Of a stretch of 64,000 nt of DNA, positions 54,671 to 64,000 are shown piece by piece. Source of the stretch: Pardosa pseudoannulata (Eukaryota; Arthropoda; Arachnida; Araneae; Lycosidae); NCBI GenBank assembly GCA_032207245.1, contig CM063510.1:166239546-166303545 (forward strand). Reading direction: 5' to 3'. The notes below the pieces were generated by a model. It had not been told where the DNA came from. It saw only the letters and a program-made list of their open reading frames with translations, and did not search any database. Positions within the stretch are counted from its first letter, which is position 1, and the number at the start of each line of letters is the position of its first letter. A program made the position numbers and the translations under genes.

Positions 54671-55620
54671 TACAAAATATTTTAAAATACGATTGCTATA
54701 GAAAAATTGACTTATAAATTGCTGATATAGATTGTTTTCTTCCCTTGAAGAACACAAAACACCATTTTTTAAAAATAAATCTACCACGCTATATTATACC
54801 ACTTTTGTCTATCTTTCACCATATAGATGTGTTTCTCCTTCACATAACCTTACATTTATACGATTCAACCATTCGATACGGTTTCTTTTTATATTGAAGT
54901 ATTTGCAAAATATTTTTGAAAATATTATATAGTACGCTACAAAAAGAAATGAGAAGTATGCCTTTAAATAGCACCCAGTGAGTGGTGGTTGATATATACA
55001 AATCCTTTTTTTTTCCTTTTAGTATATTTTAGTCATTGTCTTTTAGCATTATACATACATATACATACATACATATATGTAAAAATTATTTCCTCTAGTC
55101 ACAATAATTATGTAGCCCCTATTGTTTTAGTTGCCCGGGCTACTGGACAAGGAGATGCCTAATCAGCTAGCAGTAATAACTTAAAATGCAATCTGACCAC
55201 TTTGAAAAGAACAGCACAAAAGTCCAAGTCTAAACGAAATTTTATTTAAGAGCTGCTAGGAAAGGACATCTTCACTAGTCAGCGGCAAACAAGAGAATGA
55301 CACAAAAATCACTTTGCTCAAATAGAGATGTAAAACCCAAGAGCGAAGACAGATGGAATTTCCTAAGTTACAAGAAACTTAATCTGCGAATTAAACTGTT
55401 AAGATCAGCAGAAAAGTCGAGTCATTTGTCGGCGAAAGCTGAAAAAGGTGGTGAATTTACAGAAAATTTACATCGCTTGGACAGAAAGCTTTGGGATATG
55501 TATTGAAAGAATTTTAAGTCGAGGACACTCCTTTAAGACATTTATAGGCTGGAAAAAATATTTTAAGGGATTAGAATGGGAGGAGACTTATAAGGCAATA
55601 TTAAAGTAAAACAATTCTGA
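54671..55620. other. Intergenic, one weak reading frame
   Basis: ~54855-54990 is a diverged copy of DNA at 53560-53690/54229. A basic 69-codon plus-strand frame at 55297-55506 (SEDRWNFLSYKKLNLRIKLL) is not recognised and could be a transposon fragment. Nothing else seen. Confidence 0.4.
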
Positions 55621-55623
55621 TAT

Positions 55624-55625
55624 AT

Positions 55626-55714
<89 letters not shown>

Positions 55715-55722
55715 ATATATAT
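55624..55722. repeat. (TA)n microsatellite
   Basis: About 95 bp of TA. Confidence 0.95.
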
Positions 55723-55955
55723 TGTAACGACGCCAAATGCCTTTCATCATGTATCCACAGAGTAACAATAGGTGACAAAGGACGATATACAGAATGACAG
55801 CCCAATTTTTACTTCCAGTACAGCGACAATTAATCCCTTGCTTGTGACTCCCGAACTGAGTTAGGGCAACGCAAATGCGCCAATTTTGGAATGGCTGACC
55901 TGAGTTCGGGCAAGAAAAAAAATGGTATTTCAATTCCGGGAACACTGAAATAGGT
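55723..55955. mobile_element. Possible LTR fragment between two TA tracts
   Basis: It starts TGTAACGACGCCAAATGCC, like the TGTAACG start of the solo LTR at 41325, and is GC-richer than its surroundings. No matching end was found. Confidence 0.3.
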
Positions 55956-55957
55956 TA

Positions 55958-55964
55958 TATATAT

Positions 55965-56029
<65 letters not shown>

Positions 56030-56272
56030 TGTATGTATGTATGTATGAATATATACATACATAGACATACATATATATACATACATATATTCATATATAT
56101 ACATACATATACATATACATACATATATATATATATACATATACATACATGTACATATACATGCATGTACATACGTATACATATACATACATGTACATAC
56201 ATGTACATATACATGCATGTACATACGTATACATGTATGTACATACTTATACATGTGTGTGTGTATATATAT
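55958..56272. repeat. (TA)n and TACATA/CATG compound microsatellite
   Basis: TA repeats followed by about 240 bp of ATACATACATGTACATA-type repeat rich in short palindromes. Confidence 0.95.
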
Positions 56273-56700
56273 ATGACAGACAGGGGACTGTAACAGGGGG
56301 GACAAGACTTGCTGCAAGAGCTAAAGTTATTTGACTGAAAAATTTGAGACCTGCGTCTAAAGTTCTTGAACAAGAAAAAATATTTAAAGTTCGTTACTCA
56401 GACAAACTCAAACAACACTTTTTGCTATTCAGCTCTGGTTTAATTCCGATCAAAATTACAGTTTTTTTCCAGTTTCCAGTTTTGATTCAATTTTGATTCC
56501 AATAAACGAATCATTGTATGCATTATTTCATAAAGAACTTTCAATGAATATAATTATGTCATGATTATTCATAGTATGTATTTAAATGATTCAAGAAATT
56601 TAAGATATAAAAAGTAATTGTTATTCATTAGTTGAGTTGCAATTATATTCTTTAAGAACCACATGTAGTTACATATATATACCATATATACGTGAGTATA
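56273..56700. other. Intergenic, nothing recognised
   Basis: AT-rich with no feature. From ~56715 a diverged partial tandem copy of the cuticle-gene upstream DNA begins, followed at ~56850 by the main copy. Confidence 0.4.
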
Positions 56701-57084
56701 TACACACATTTATATATATGAAAGAGGAGATAAAACCGATGAAATTTCTTATACACCACGAGGAAACACTTTCTCTTTGTTATTTATTCCGCAGATTAAA
56801 TTCTCGATCAATGTAAGAGTTGGTTAAAAACAGGTGTAATACTAAAAGATAATTGCAGAATTAGTGGTTCAAATTTAGGGAATATATGCATATACACTTA
56901 AAACAAATAACTGGTCAAGTTTCTTATTCACTATAAGGAAAATACTTATCTCCCTTTTTTATTTATTTGGAGTAACTTCTTGCTCGTTGTCACGTGCAAC
57001 AGTTTGTTAAAAATAGACGTAATACTACGAGAAGGTGATTTTCAATTAATAAAAATTTGACAAAGAATTATACAGGTAGGAAGG

Positions 57085-57344
57085 AAAGGTCGTTTAACCA
57101 CTACGCGAATGACGAGACAAGTTTGTAAAAGTTTAAATCTTCCACTGGGAAAAGCGATGAAGGTTAGAAATAAATAGATCATTGACGCCCATTCGCTTCT
57201 CCGCCTGTCACGAGAGCAGCTTCAGTAGGGTGATTCCGGAATGCGAACCTTGAGAACGTCCAAATGTCACTAGGTATAAAAACCCTGCACTGAGTGTGGA
57301 AAATTCAGTTTGTCTTGCAGAATCAAGATTAGCACTTCACAACC
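57085..57344 (+). promoter_or_regulatory. CP6 promoter: conserved module, TATA and initiator
   Basis: Nearly identical to the CP2-CP4 promoters: AAAGGTCGTTTAACC, AGATCATTGACG, TTCCGGAA (57234-57241), TATAAAAA (57275), TCAGTT (57305). 41-nt TTCCGGAA-to-TATA spacing. The near-identity runs ~30 nt into intron 1 and then stops abruptly. Confidence 0.7.
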
Positions 57345-60136
57345 ATGTTCGAAAAGGTAATGTGAAATTCTTACATGCTTTTCTAAAAATAAACGAAAGG
57401 GGTAAACTGTGTTTAATTCCGTGAACCCTTTTTCTCTGGCATATTTCGATTCTAATATAATCTTCCTACAATTTCGATATCCTCCTTTTGTTCCAGTCCC
57501 TCTTTTGGCTCGACAGTTCGTAGCTGATAGATATAGACATTAAACAGCAGGTCTCAGTCCAATTAGCATTTGTGTAGAAAATTAATGATTCTAATGCTCC
57601 AAACTAAACCACTCAAATATCTGGGGTAATGAGGTGATTTCTTCTTTATTCCATATTAATCTTCCTCCACATCGTACTCAAAGTGAAAACATATACGAAA
57701 TGATAACTTACCCAACAAGTACACCTTTTCGCAAGGAGATTATTCAAGCGACAAGAATCTAACCGGTATTCTATGGTTAAATTATGGATGGTAGTCTAGA
57801 TAATCTCCCTATGCAAAAAGTATAATTGTTGGTAAACATTATTCGTAACAATTGCTAGCAACCTGAGCAGTTAAGCAATAGACCATATCTAGTACTTAAC
57901 CACACAACTTTACAGTCTTATTATGGATAGCTTTAGAAATATTTGGTAGAAAATACTAAGCAAGATATTTCCTATATTTTTGTAATTTATATGAAATACA
58001 TTACATAGTTTAAGTAAAAATTAAAGTATCATAAATATAGGCGAAACAAATTTGTACCATTAAAACACATTATATATATACATTATATTTTTAAATACTT
58101 GATTAACAATTTGCTACCTATGTAAAAATTCTAATAATGAAAGAAGTAATGGAAATTATTTTTACATGGGGAAACATATTTATAAATAGCTACAAGTAAT
58201 TTCCGAGCAAAATTGTTTATGTCAACGGGAACATAAATCTGTTCTCCTTATAAAAGTATTTGAACATTTTTTAATAATCAATGCTTGTAAAAAAGCATAA
58301 AAACTGATTCACTAATATATATATATATATATATATATGAAAATATCTATCTTTAAATAAACATATATTTATTTATTATATTTATCTTCAGTACAATATA
58401 ATTTTTTTACCCTTATAAAAAAATCATTTCGGGTCAATTTTTAATGTTAATTTTTACTCTTTCAGGTCGCTATATTGTGCGCAATTTTCGCTGCTGCCCA
58501 CGCCACTGCTCTTTTGGCCGCTCCAGTGGTCAGCACAGGAGTCAGTTCAAGCTCGAGGCAGCAAGATGTAAGTCTTACTAATATATAAGAATATATGAAG
58601 TCCTATTTTGTATCAATAGATTGCTTTTTAAACTTTTTTGATATACTAGTACATAATTTATTTTAAATTATATTAAATAGCCCGCAGAAGTATAAAGTAT
58701 AACAAAATGAAAAATAGAACGAAGCATGAAATGTAGAAGGCTTTTCTGCTATACAGATTTCCATCATAAGATTCTGTACTATAACATTTCTTATGTATTT
58801 TAACTCGATATTAAAATCTAATGAAAATTTACTATTCATGGGTAAAAAATATTGATGATTTTACTAGCACAACAAAAAACATATAAAATTGAACCATTTG
58901 GAAAAACATTATCTCAATAACCAAATGAATAATCAACAGATTAGCTTAAAATAAGTCCATAAGTTCTGAAACAAAAGAATTTTCTATGCTCAATGAAATG
59001 TAACATACATGTAAGTGATTTTCTTAAGCATATCATTCACACATTTAACAGCTTTGTATATAATGTTTGTTTCAACCTACCAATATTACATTTATTTAAT
59101 GAGCCACGATAGCTATGTCGGCAAAGACAGCTATCCCGTAGCAGAAAGATTGCGGGTTTGAGGCTCGATCCGGCCTAAGATCAGCCGCGTTCGTTAAAGA
59201 TTACTGTGGAACGTAAAATATGTTCGTGGTCACAATGCCCCCCAAGTTCTCAAACGATACCTCTGAGGTGACAAGCAAAGGGTTTTCAGCTTGATCACTA
59301 TTTCTAAATTACTAAGTCCCAGCGGGTTTAATGTTACTCGGGTGGTTACCCTTTTAAAAAAGCATCGCAGTGACGTATTGGCATAAAGGTATATATGCCT
59401 GTACAGCCAGCTTCGTTTAAAAAACAAAATATTTTAATTAATAAGAACATTTATGTCGAGAAATATCACTCATGCTCCAATTCTCTGATTGCAGGCCATC
59501 GGCAACTACGCTTTCAACTATGGCATCGCTGACGGTTTGGGTGCCACCAACTCCCGCTCCGAAGTGGGTGACGCCGTTGGCAACAAGAAGGGATCCTACA
59601 CCCTGACTGACATCGACGGAAGGGCAAGGAGAGTCGACTATGTTGCTGACGCCCTCGGATTCAGAGCATCCGTCAACACCAACGAGCCAGGTACCGCCCT
59701 CAGCGCCCCTGCAGCAGCAGCCGTCGTCAGCCCATACGCTGCTCCCGTGGCCCCAGTCGCCGCTGCCCCAGTGGCTCCAGTTGTTTCCCCAGCCGCTCCC
59801 CTTCTTGCTGCCCCAGCTCCAGTCGCCTCTTACAGTAGCGTAATCGGACACGGTGCCGCCCTGGCTGCTCCAGTACCCGTTGCTGCTTACAGTAATGTTA
59901 TCGGACACGGTGCTCCTTTGGCCGCCCCAGTACCCGTTGCTGCTTACAGTAATGTTATCGGACACGGTGCTGCCATCGCTGCTCCAGTTTCCGTTTCCGC
60001 TTACAGCAATGTTATCGGTCACGGTGCCGCCTTAGCCACCCCTGTTCCCGTTGCCGCCTACAGCAACGTTGTTGGACATGGAGCCGCTCTTGCCGCCCCG
60101 TACGGTCTTGGACTTACCAAATCCATCGTTTACTAA
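57345..60136 (+). CDS. CP6: cuticle protein, chitin-binding RR-type, 251 aa
   Basis: Exons are 57345-57356 (MFEK), 58466-58567 and 59495-60136. The third residue is Glu where paralogues have Ala, Ser or a neutral residue, so the signal-peptide N-region loses its net positive charge. Exon 2 reads VAILCAIFAAAHATALLAAP. The chitin-binding block (residues ~42-102) and five VIGHGA-type units closely match CP2, ending PYGLGLTKSIVY. Introns differ from CP2-CP4, and intron 2 has its own SINE-like insert. AATAAA is at 60198-60203. Coding frame intact. Confidence 0.93.
59098..59440 (+). repeat. tRNA-like SINE (different family) in CP6 intron 2
   Basis: The head GAGCCACGATAGCTATGTCGGC (A-box region) and GCGGGTTTGAGGCTCGATCCGGCC (B-box region) resemble a tRNA-derived SINE unlike family S. 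The body runs to about 59440. It is absent from the other cuticle-gene introns. Confidence 0.5.
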
Positions 60137-60203
60137 ATGTAATCAGTAGATGATACCATCAGAAGTGTAAATTATGCCATAAATTATTAGCCACTGAAAT
60201 AAA

Positions 60204-61074
60204 TATCATTGAAGCTAACTTAATTTTTGTATTTCTTCATTTTTTCTACTTCTCTTTCAGGGTATTTCGCTGAAAATTTGAATAAATTTTTTCTTAAAAT
60301 AAATTATCTTTCTGCCTGCGTTTGGAAGTAGCTGAAAAACTGTATGTATGTTTGCCTACTACATTGATCTTTTATTTACATAATTACCTGAATGATCAAT
60401 ACAAGACTAAACGAAAAGTTCAAAACATAACAGAAGCTACAAAAGACTGCTAAGAAAGAGATTTATAAAATAAGAACTCGCAGACAGAGGCGCATACACA
60501 AATATTGAAAGGAACGCACGATGTACAGTGCAATTTGCTTACAAATATAATAATGCGTAACATCTTGGGGTTGGATTACCACGTCAACAATTACATGAAA
60601 TTTCTCAAAAATATTATTTCACAACCATAATAAATATCCAAATATGCTCATATTAATATTTAGAACACAAACACAACTTGCTTATATTAATGAGTAAGTA
60701 ATGAACAAGTGCTATTTTATAGTAACTAGCGTCATTTTTACAATTATCAAGACACTATATTTTATCATTATAAAGAATCTGAAAATATAAAACACATTAA
60801 TATTCATTAAGGAGAAATTTTACCGTCTGTGTGACGGCATTCTCAGTTCACATGAAACAGCTTTTAATTTCATCGCACTGAATTAGCCATGATCACTTAT
60901 GTACTTTTAAATCTCTAGCGAATTTTCCACTTAATTAGTAGTAAATTGTCAACTTTCATTAACACTAATTTTTTAACTCAAGTCTTTTTAAGGCTTCCTC
61001 CAATTATTGCATAGTTTTACCAAATGATTTTAAGAACAAAATGTTTCAGAGAACTACGAAATGAGTTATCAATT
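60204..61074. other. CP6 3' flank, diverged relative of the A-C flanks
   Basis: Recognisably homologous to the DNA after CP2-CP4 (CTACTACATTGATCTTTTATT, TTTAGAACACAAACAC, CAGTTCACATGAAACAG) but far more diverged than A-C are from each other. No gene on the + strand. Confidence 0.6.
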
Positions 61075-61337
61075 TCAATGTTTCACAGGTGGAACTTTCT
61101 CCTCTGTTTGAATAAACTCAGTAACTGCCTTAAGCTCTAGATCTATGACGCAGTGTATTTAAGGTATCACAGTAAAGATATCACGGGAAATAGAGGTATT
61201 CAGTAGTATCAATTAATTTCCGGGTATCTGAGACAGATTCAAGATTTGTATAAAACTTTTCATGTGAAAGGATCTAGGATTCTATAACTAACCTCATGTG
61301 AAATTTCCTTCTTTTCTTGGCTGCCTTCTACAGTTCT
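61075..61337 (-). pseudogene. Two exon-like blocks of unidentified minus-strand gene (CP6 flank)
   Basis: Block 61293-61337 (45 nt) lies between a TATTTTAG acceptor and a GTTAGT donor and reads RTVEGSQEKKEISHE. Block 61075-61142 (68 nt) follows a GCGTCATAG acceptor and reads LELKAVTEFIQTEEKVPPVK, His, stop. Block lengths, splice signals and stop position match unit A. Against unit A, changes in the 68-nt block fall largely at third positions or are conservative in its first half. However, the two blocks' open frames do not join in phase. Upstream exons are not found here, so a relic is the safest reading. Confidence 0.35.
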
Positions 61338-61627
61338 CTAAAATATAGAGGACACAGGATGTTCAACATCATATAGATGCTCATTTTGCGATGTTTAGAT
61401 GTTAGAAATGACAGAGGATTTTGTGTCTTTTCAAGTATTTTTGCTCTGAAAAACTTCCTAAAATATACACTACATGTTTGTTTCATTCGAATACTTTTTA
61501 CCTAATATAACATTATGAAATTTAACTGGCACTCTTATGAACACTTATTGAAAAGGGTACAGTGCCTTTCGAGCTTTTACATTTTTTTTACACGGTTTTC
61601 AACAAGTACGTCCATATTTACAAACTA
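61338..61627. other. Intergenic, nothing recognised
   Basis: AT-rich spacer between the exon-like blocks and the large inverted repeat. Confidence 0.4.
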
Positions 61628-62747
61628 GTTACATTAACTTATTATTCTTTTACATTTTACAATTTTTTTAACAACTCATTTATTTTTTTAAATATTCAAT
61701 ATTTTACAATATATATACATCAGTTTTCGTTTTTCCGGTATAACTCACATAATTCTTAACGACATACATAAATATTCACTGTATTTTATATTATAGTTTG
61801 CAATTTGTAGAGTCCATATAAACTATTACTCATTTATTTTATTTAGTTACAATTTGCACACACAATGTTACAGCTATTTAATTTTTAATACTGTGTGTCT
61901 TTCTGAGTGACGTAGAAATAAATGAAAATTTCTACGTCACCCTGAAAGACACACAATATTGAAGACGCAACTAGTGTACACTGCACGCACTGACCTGTAA
62001 GTATGCAGTATGAATCAGCAAAATCATAACTTGCAGTTCTTTCTCCTTTGTTCATTCAGCTGGACGACGGAAGAATGTTAAGGCGCTGATCTTCTGAACT
62101 GGAGTCGGTGGTCGTAACCACTCGTCCATCGTCAAAAGAGACAGTTAGGTTTGGTTTGGAGCGCTAAGGTCTACTTTTTGCAACACGAGGGCTAATGATA
62201 CCGGGATTTACTGCTTAAAGCCGATTCCGAACTGCGACGAACATCCATGCCATAGTAGGATTCGAACCCACGAACTCGGGTACCGAAGTCCAGCACCCTA
62301 ACCAATCAGCCATCGTTCGGCAACAAACGAGATAGAACTGCAAGCTATGACTTTGCTTATTTATACTGTATACATACAGGTCAGTGCTTGTAGTGTGCAC
62401 TAGTTGCGTCTTTAATATTGTGTGTATTTCAGAGTGACGCAGAAATTTTCATTTATTTCTACGTCACTCAGAAAGACACACAGTATTAAAAATTAAATAG
62501 CTGTAACATTGTGTGTGCAAATTGTAACTAAATAAAATAAATCAATTAAAGTTTTGATGAACACTTCAAAATTGTAAACTATAATATAGAATATGGTGAA
62601 TGTTTCTGTATGTCTTTAAAAATTATGTGAGTTATACCGGAAAAACGAAAACTGATGTATATATATTGTAAAATATTGAATATTTAAAAAAATAAATGAG
62701 TTGTTAAAAAAATTGTAAAATGTAAAAGAATAATAAGTTAATGTAAC
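61628..62747. repeat. Large inverted repeat, ~413-bp arms, 293-bp spacer
   Basis: The left arm 61628-62040 (GTTACATTAACTTATTATTC ... ATAACTTGCAGTTCT) is the near-complete inverse of 62334-62747 (AGAACTGCAAGCTATG ... GAATAATAAGTTAATGTAAC). Each arm contains its own ~28-bp hairpin (TGTGTGTCTTTCTGAGTGAC ... GTCACCCTGAAAGACACACA). The spacer holds a SINE. No ORF. Confidence 0.9.
62146..62322 (-). repeat. tRNA-derived SINE (family S) in the inverted-repeat spacer
   Basis: Minus-strand head GCCGAACGATGGCTGATTGG, B box GGGTTCGAATCCTACT, tail CGCTCCAAACCAAACC. A second tRNA-like head fragment (ATGTTAAGGCGCTGATCTTC) precedes it at about 62075-62110. Confidence 0.8.
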
Positions 62748-62902
62748 GGCTCTGATCTTCGGAACTGGAGTCGGGGATTTGAATTCCAGTGTGGCATGGA
62801 TATTCGTAGCTTTTCGGAATCTGCATTATGCAGTAGGTCTCTTTCTGATTAGCCCTCGTAATTCAAAAAAGTAGACCGCAGTGCTCCATACTAAACAAAA
62901 CC
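62748..62902 (+). repeat. Truncated SINE (family S)
   Basis: Starts within the head at GGCTCTGATCTTCGGAACTG directly at the right end of the inverted repeat. Then GGATTTGAATTCCAGTGTGG, GGCATGGATATTCGTAGC, and tail AGTGCTCCATACTAAACAAA. Confidence 0.65.
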
Positions 62903-63202
62903 TTTGTTACTTTCTCATCTCACGAGATTCGGTTGCACAATTTGGGATCTGACTACTTTTATTTGTAATACTTTGTGATCAGTTGGTCTGCTGACAAACC
63001 ACAGGAAATATGAATTGATTAATTAATAGAAATGTTTTCACCCGTCAAGCTTGATGATGTCAGGTCTCCATCAATTTTCTTTTCAATCGACATAACTGAA
63101 AGACGTACGCAGCAAATATGCTATATTTCGGAAGACCGTCATTTATTTATGCCGTCGAAAATCACCATTGACTGGGCTGTGTAAGACACACACATATACA
63201 TA
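62903..63202. other. Intergenic, nothing recognised
   Basis: Spacer before the Tc1-like element. A short CACACATATACATA run lies next to its left end. Confidence 0.4.
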
Positions 63203-63204
63203 TA

Positions 63205-64000
63205 CACTGTCTACCAATAAGTATTTGGACACCTATGCAAATGACGATATCTGCGGTCCTGAGGTACGTTACGGCCTCCGCCGGTATACATCGTGTAGGA
63301 AACAGCATCGGCATTAGTCGCATGCAAGATGCCGCGCAGTTTGGAGCTCTCTGATTTCGAGAAAGGTATAATTATCGGGTATCACAAATGTGGCCGATTC
63401 TTAAGGGACATATCTAGCAATCTGAAGTACCCAAAATTGACAGTGGCCTATGTGATTAAGAAGTGGAAGGTGAGCGGTGATTGTCGGAATGTGCCCCGAG
63501 TCGGCAGACCGACGAGTGCTGTCCAGAGAAATTTGGAAGAACCGCACCCAACCTATGGCCCTCATCCTCGAGGAATTTCAACATGCATCCGAGAGTATTG
63601 TTTCAATGTATACCATCCGTAAGGAAGTACATTTGCTTGGGGTTCATGGTCATGCTGCTGCCCATAAGCACAAAGTTCAACCGCGCTGCTCGGTTAATGT
63701 GGTGCAAAGCGCATCGAAATTGGAACAAAGATCAGTGGAAACGGGTTCTTTGGAGCGAGCGACGAATCAAGGTCACCTTTTAACGTTCGAATGGCAGGGT
63801 CTGGGTCTGGCTTCTGGCTGGAGAATGTCTCCTTCCAGAATGCATTGTGCCAACAGTCAAGTTCGGTGGATGTGGAATTATGGTCTGGCGGTGTTTTTCC
63901 TGGTATCGACTGGGAACTTTGGTCCCCATTCATGATGGTAAGATGAACACCGATACCTACTGCACTATTTTGGATGACAATGTGCTTCCTACGTTGTGGC
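63205..64000 (+). mobile_element. Tc1-like element, left part, runs off the window
   Basis: After TA at 63203-63204 comes CACTGTCTACCAATAAGTATTTGGACACC, a Tc1-type terminal repeat (relatives begin CAGTG..CCAAAAGTATTTGGACACC). A transposase frame follows from 63329. The right end lies outside. Confidence 0.85.
63329..64000 (+). pseudogene. Tc1-like transposase, frameshifted and incomplete
   Basis: It opens MPRSLELSDFEKGIIIGYHK, with a helix-turn-helix region (FLRDISSNLKYPKLTVAYVI, KKWKVSG) and GRPTSAV. The frame then shifts: RLMWCKAHRNWNKDQWKRVL and WSERRIKVTF continue in another frame (family: W--VLWSDES-F), and the first catalytic Asp is missing at WSE. At least two frameshifts mean no active protein. 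Confidence 0.85.

Overview
The window looks like spider (Araneae) nuclear DNA. It is AT-rich and intron-bearing, and it is full of SINEs, Helitrons and TTAA-inserting transposons. Its only clear host genes are six tandem paralogues of a secreted cuticle protein. These share a chitin-binding (Rebers-Riddiford type) block and Ala/Pro/Val-rich repeats, as in the 'adult-specific rigid cuticular proteins' described from Araneus. The species and the database family could not be checked here.

Layout. All six cuticle genes lie on the + strand: CP1 8171-11286, CP2 18122-20771, CP3 27045-29995, CP4 36559-39234, CP5 47327-51073, CP6 57345-60136. Each has three coding exons. Exon 1 is 12 nt (four residues). 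Exon 2 is 102 nt and holds the rest of the signal peptide. Exon 3 is 489-642 nt and holds the chitin-binding block and the repeats. Both introns are phase 0. Each gene has a TATA box, a TCAGT-type initiator about 30 nt downstream, and a very short 5' leader. CP2, CP3 and CP4 sit in ~9 kb tandem segmental duplications (units A, B, C). CP1 and CP5 are older, more diverged members. CP6 has the promoter and coding sequence of CP2-CP4 but diverged introns and flanks, which suggests gene conversion.

Between the genes lie nested transposons whose ends can often be placed to the base. Where one tandem unit lacks an insertion, it supplies the empty site. The types seen are: a minus-strand Helitron family (five copies); at least six elements with TTAA target duplications (piggyBac type); tRNA-derived SINEs, one nested in another; a LINE 3' end cut by a hAT element and by a solo LTR; mariner and Tc1 relics; long-inverted-repeat elements; and a 413-bp-arm inverted repeat at 61.6-62.7 kb. 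Large (TA)n/(CA)n microsatellites are concentrated at 28 kb, 46-50 kb and 55-56 kb.

A less obvious signal is a pair of minus-strand exon-like blocks (45 and 68 nt) 0.9-1.6 kb downstream of CP2, CP3 and CP6, with the 68-nt block also downstream of CP4. Their substitution pattern resembles coding sequence. They may be remains of an unidentified gene that was duplicated along with the cuticle genes.
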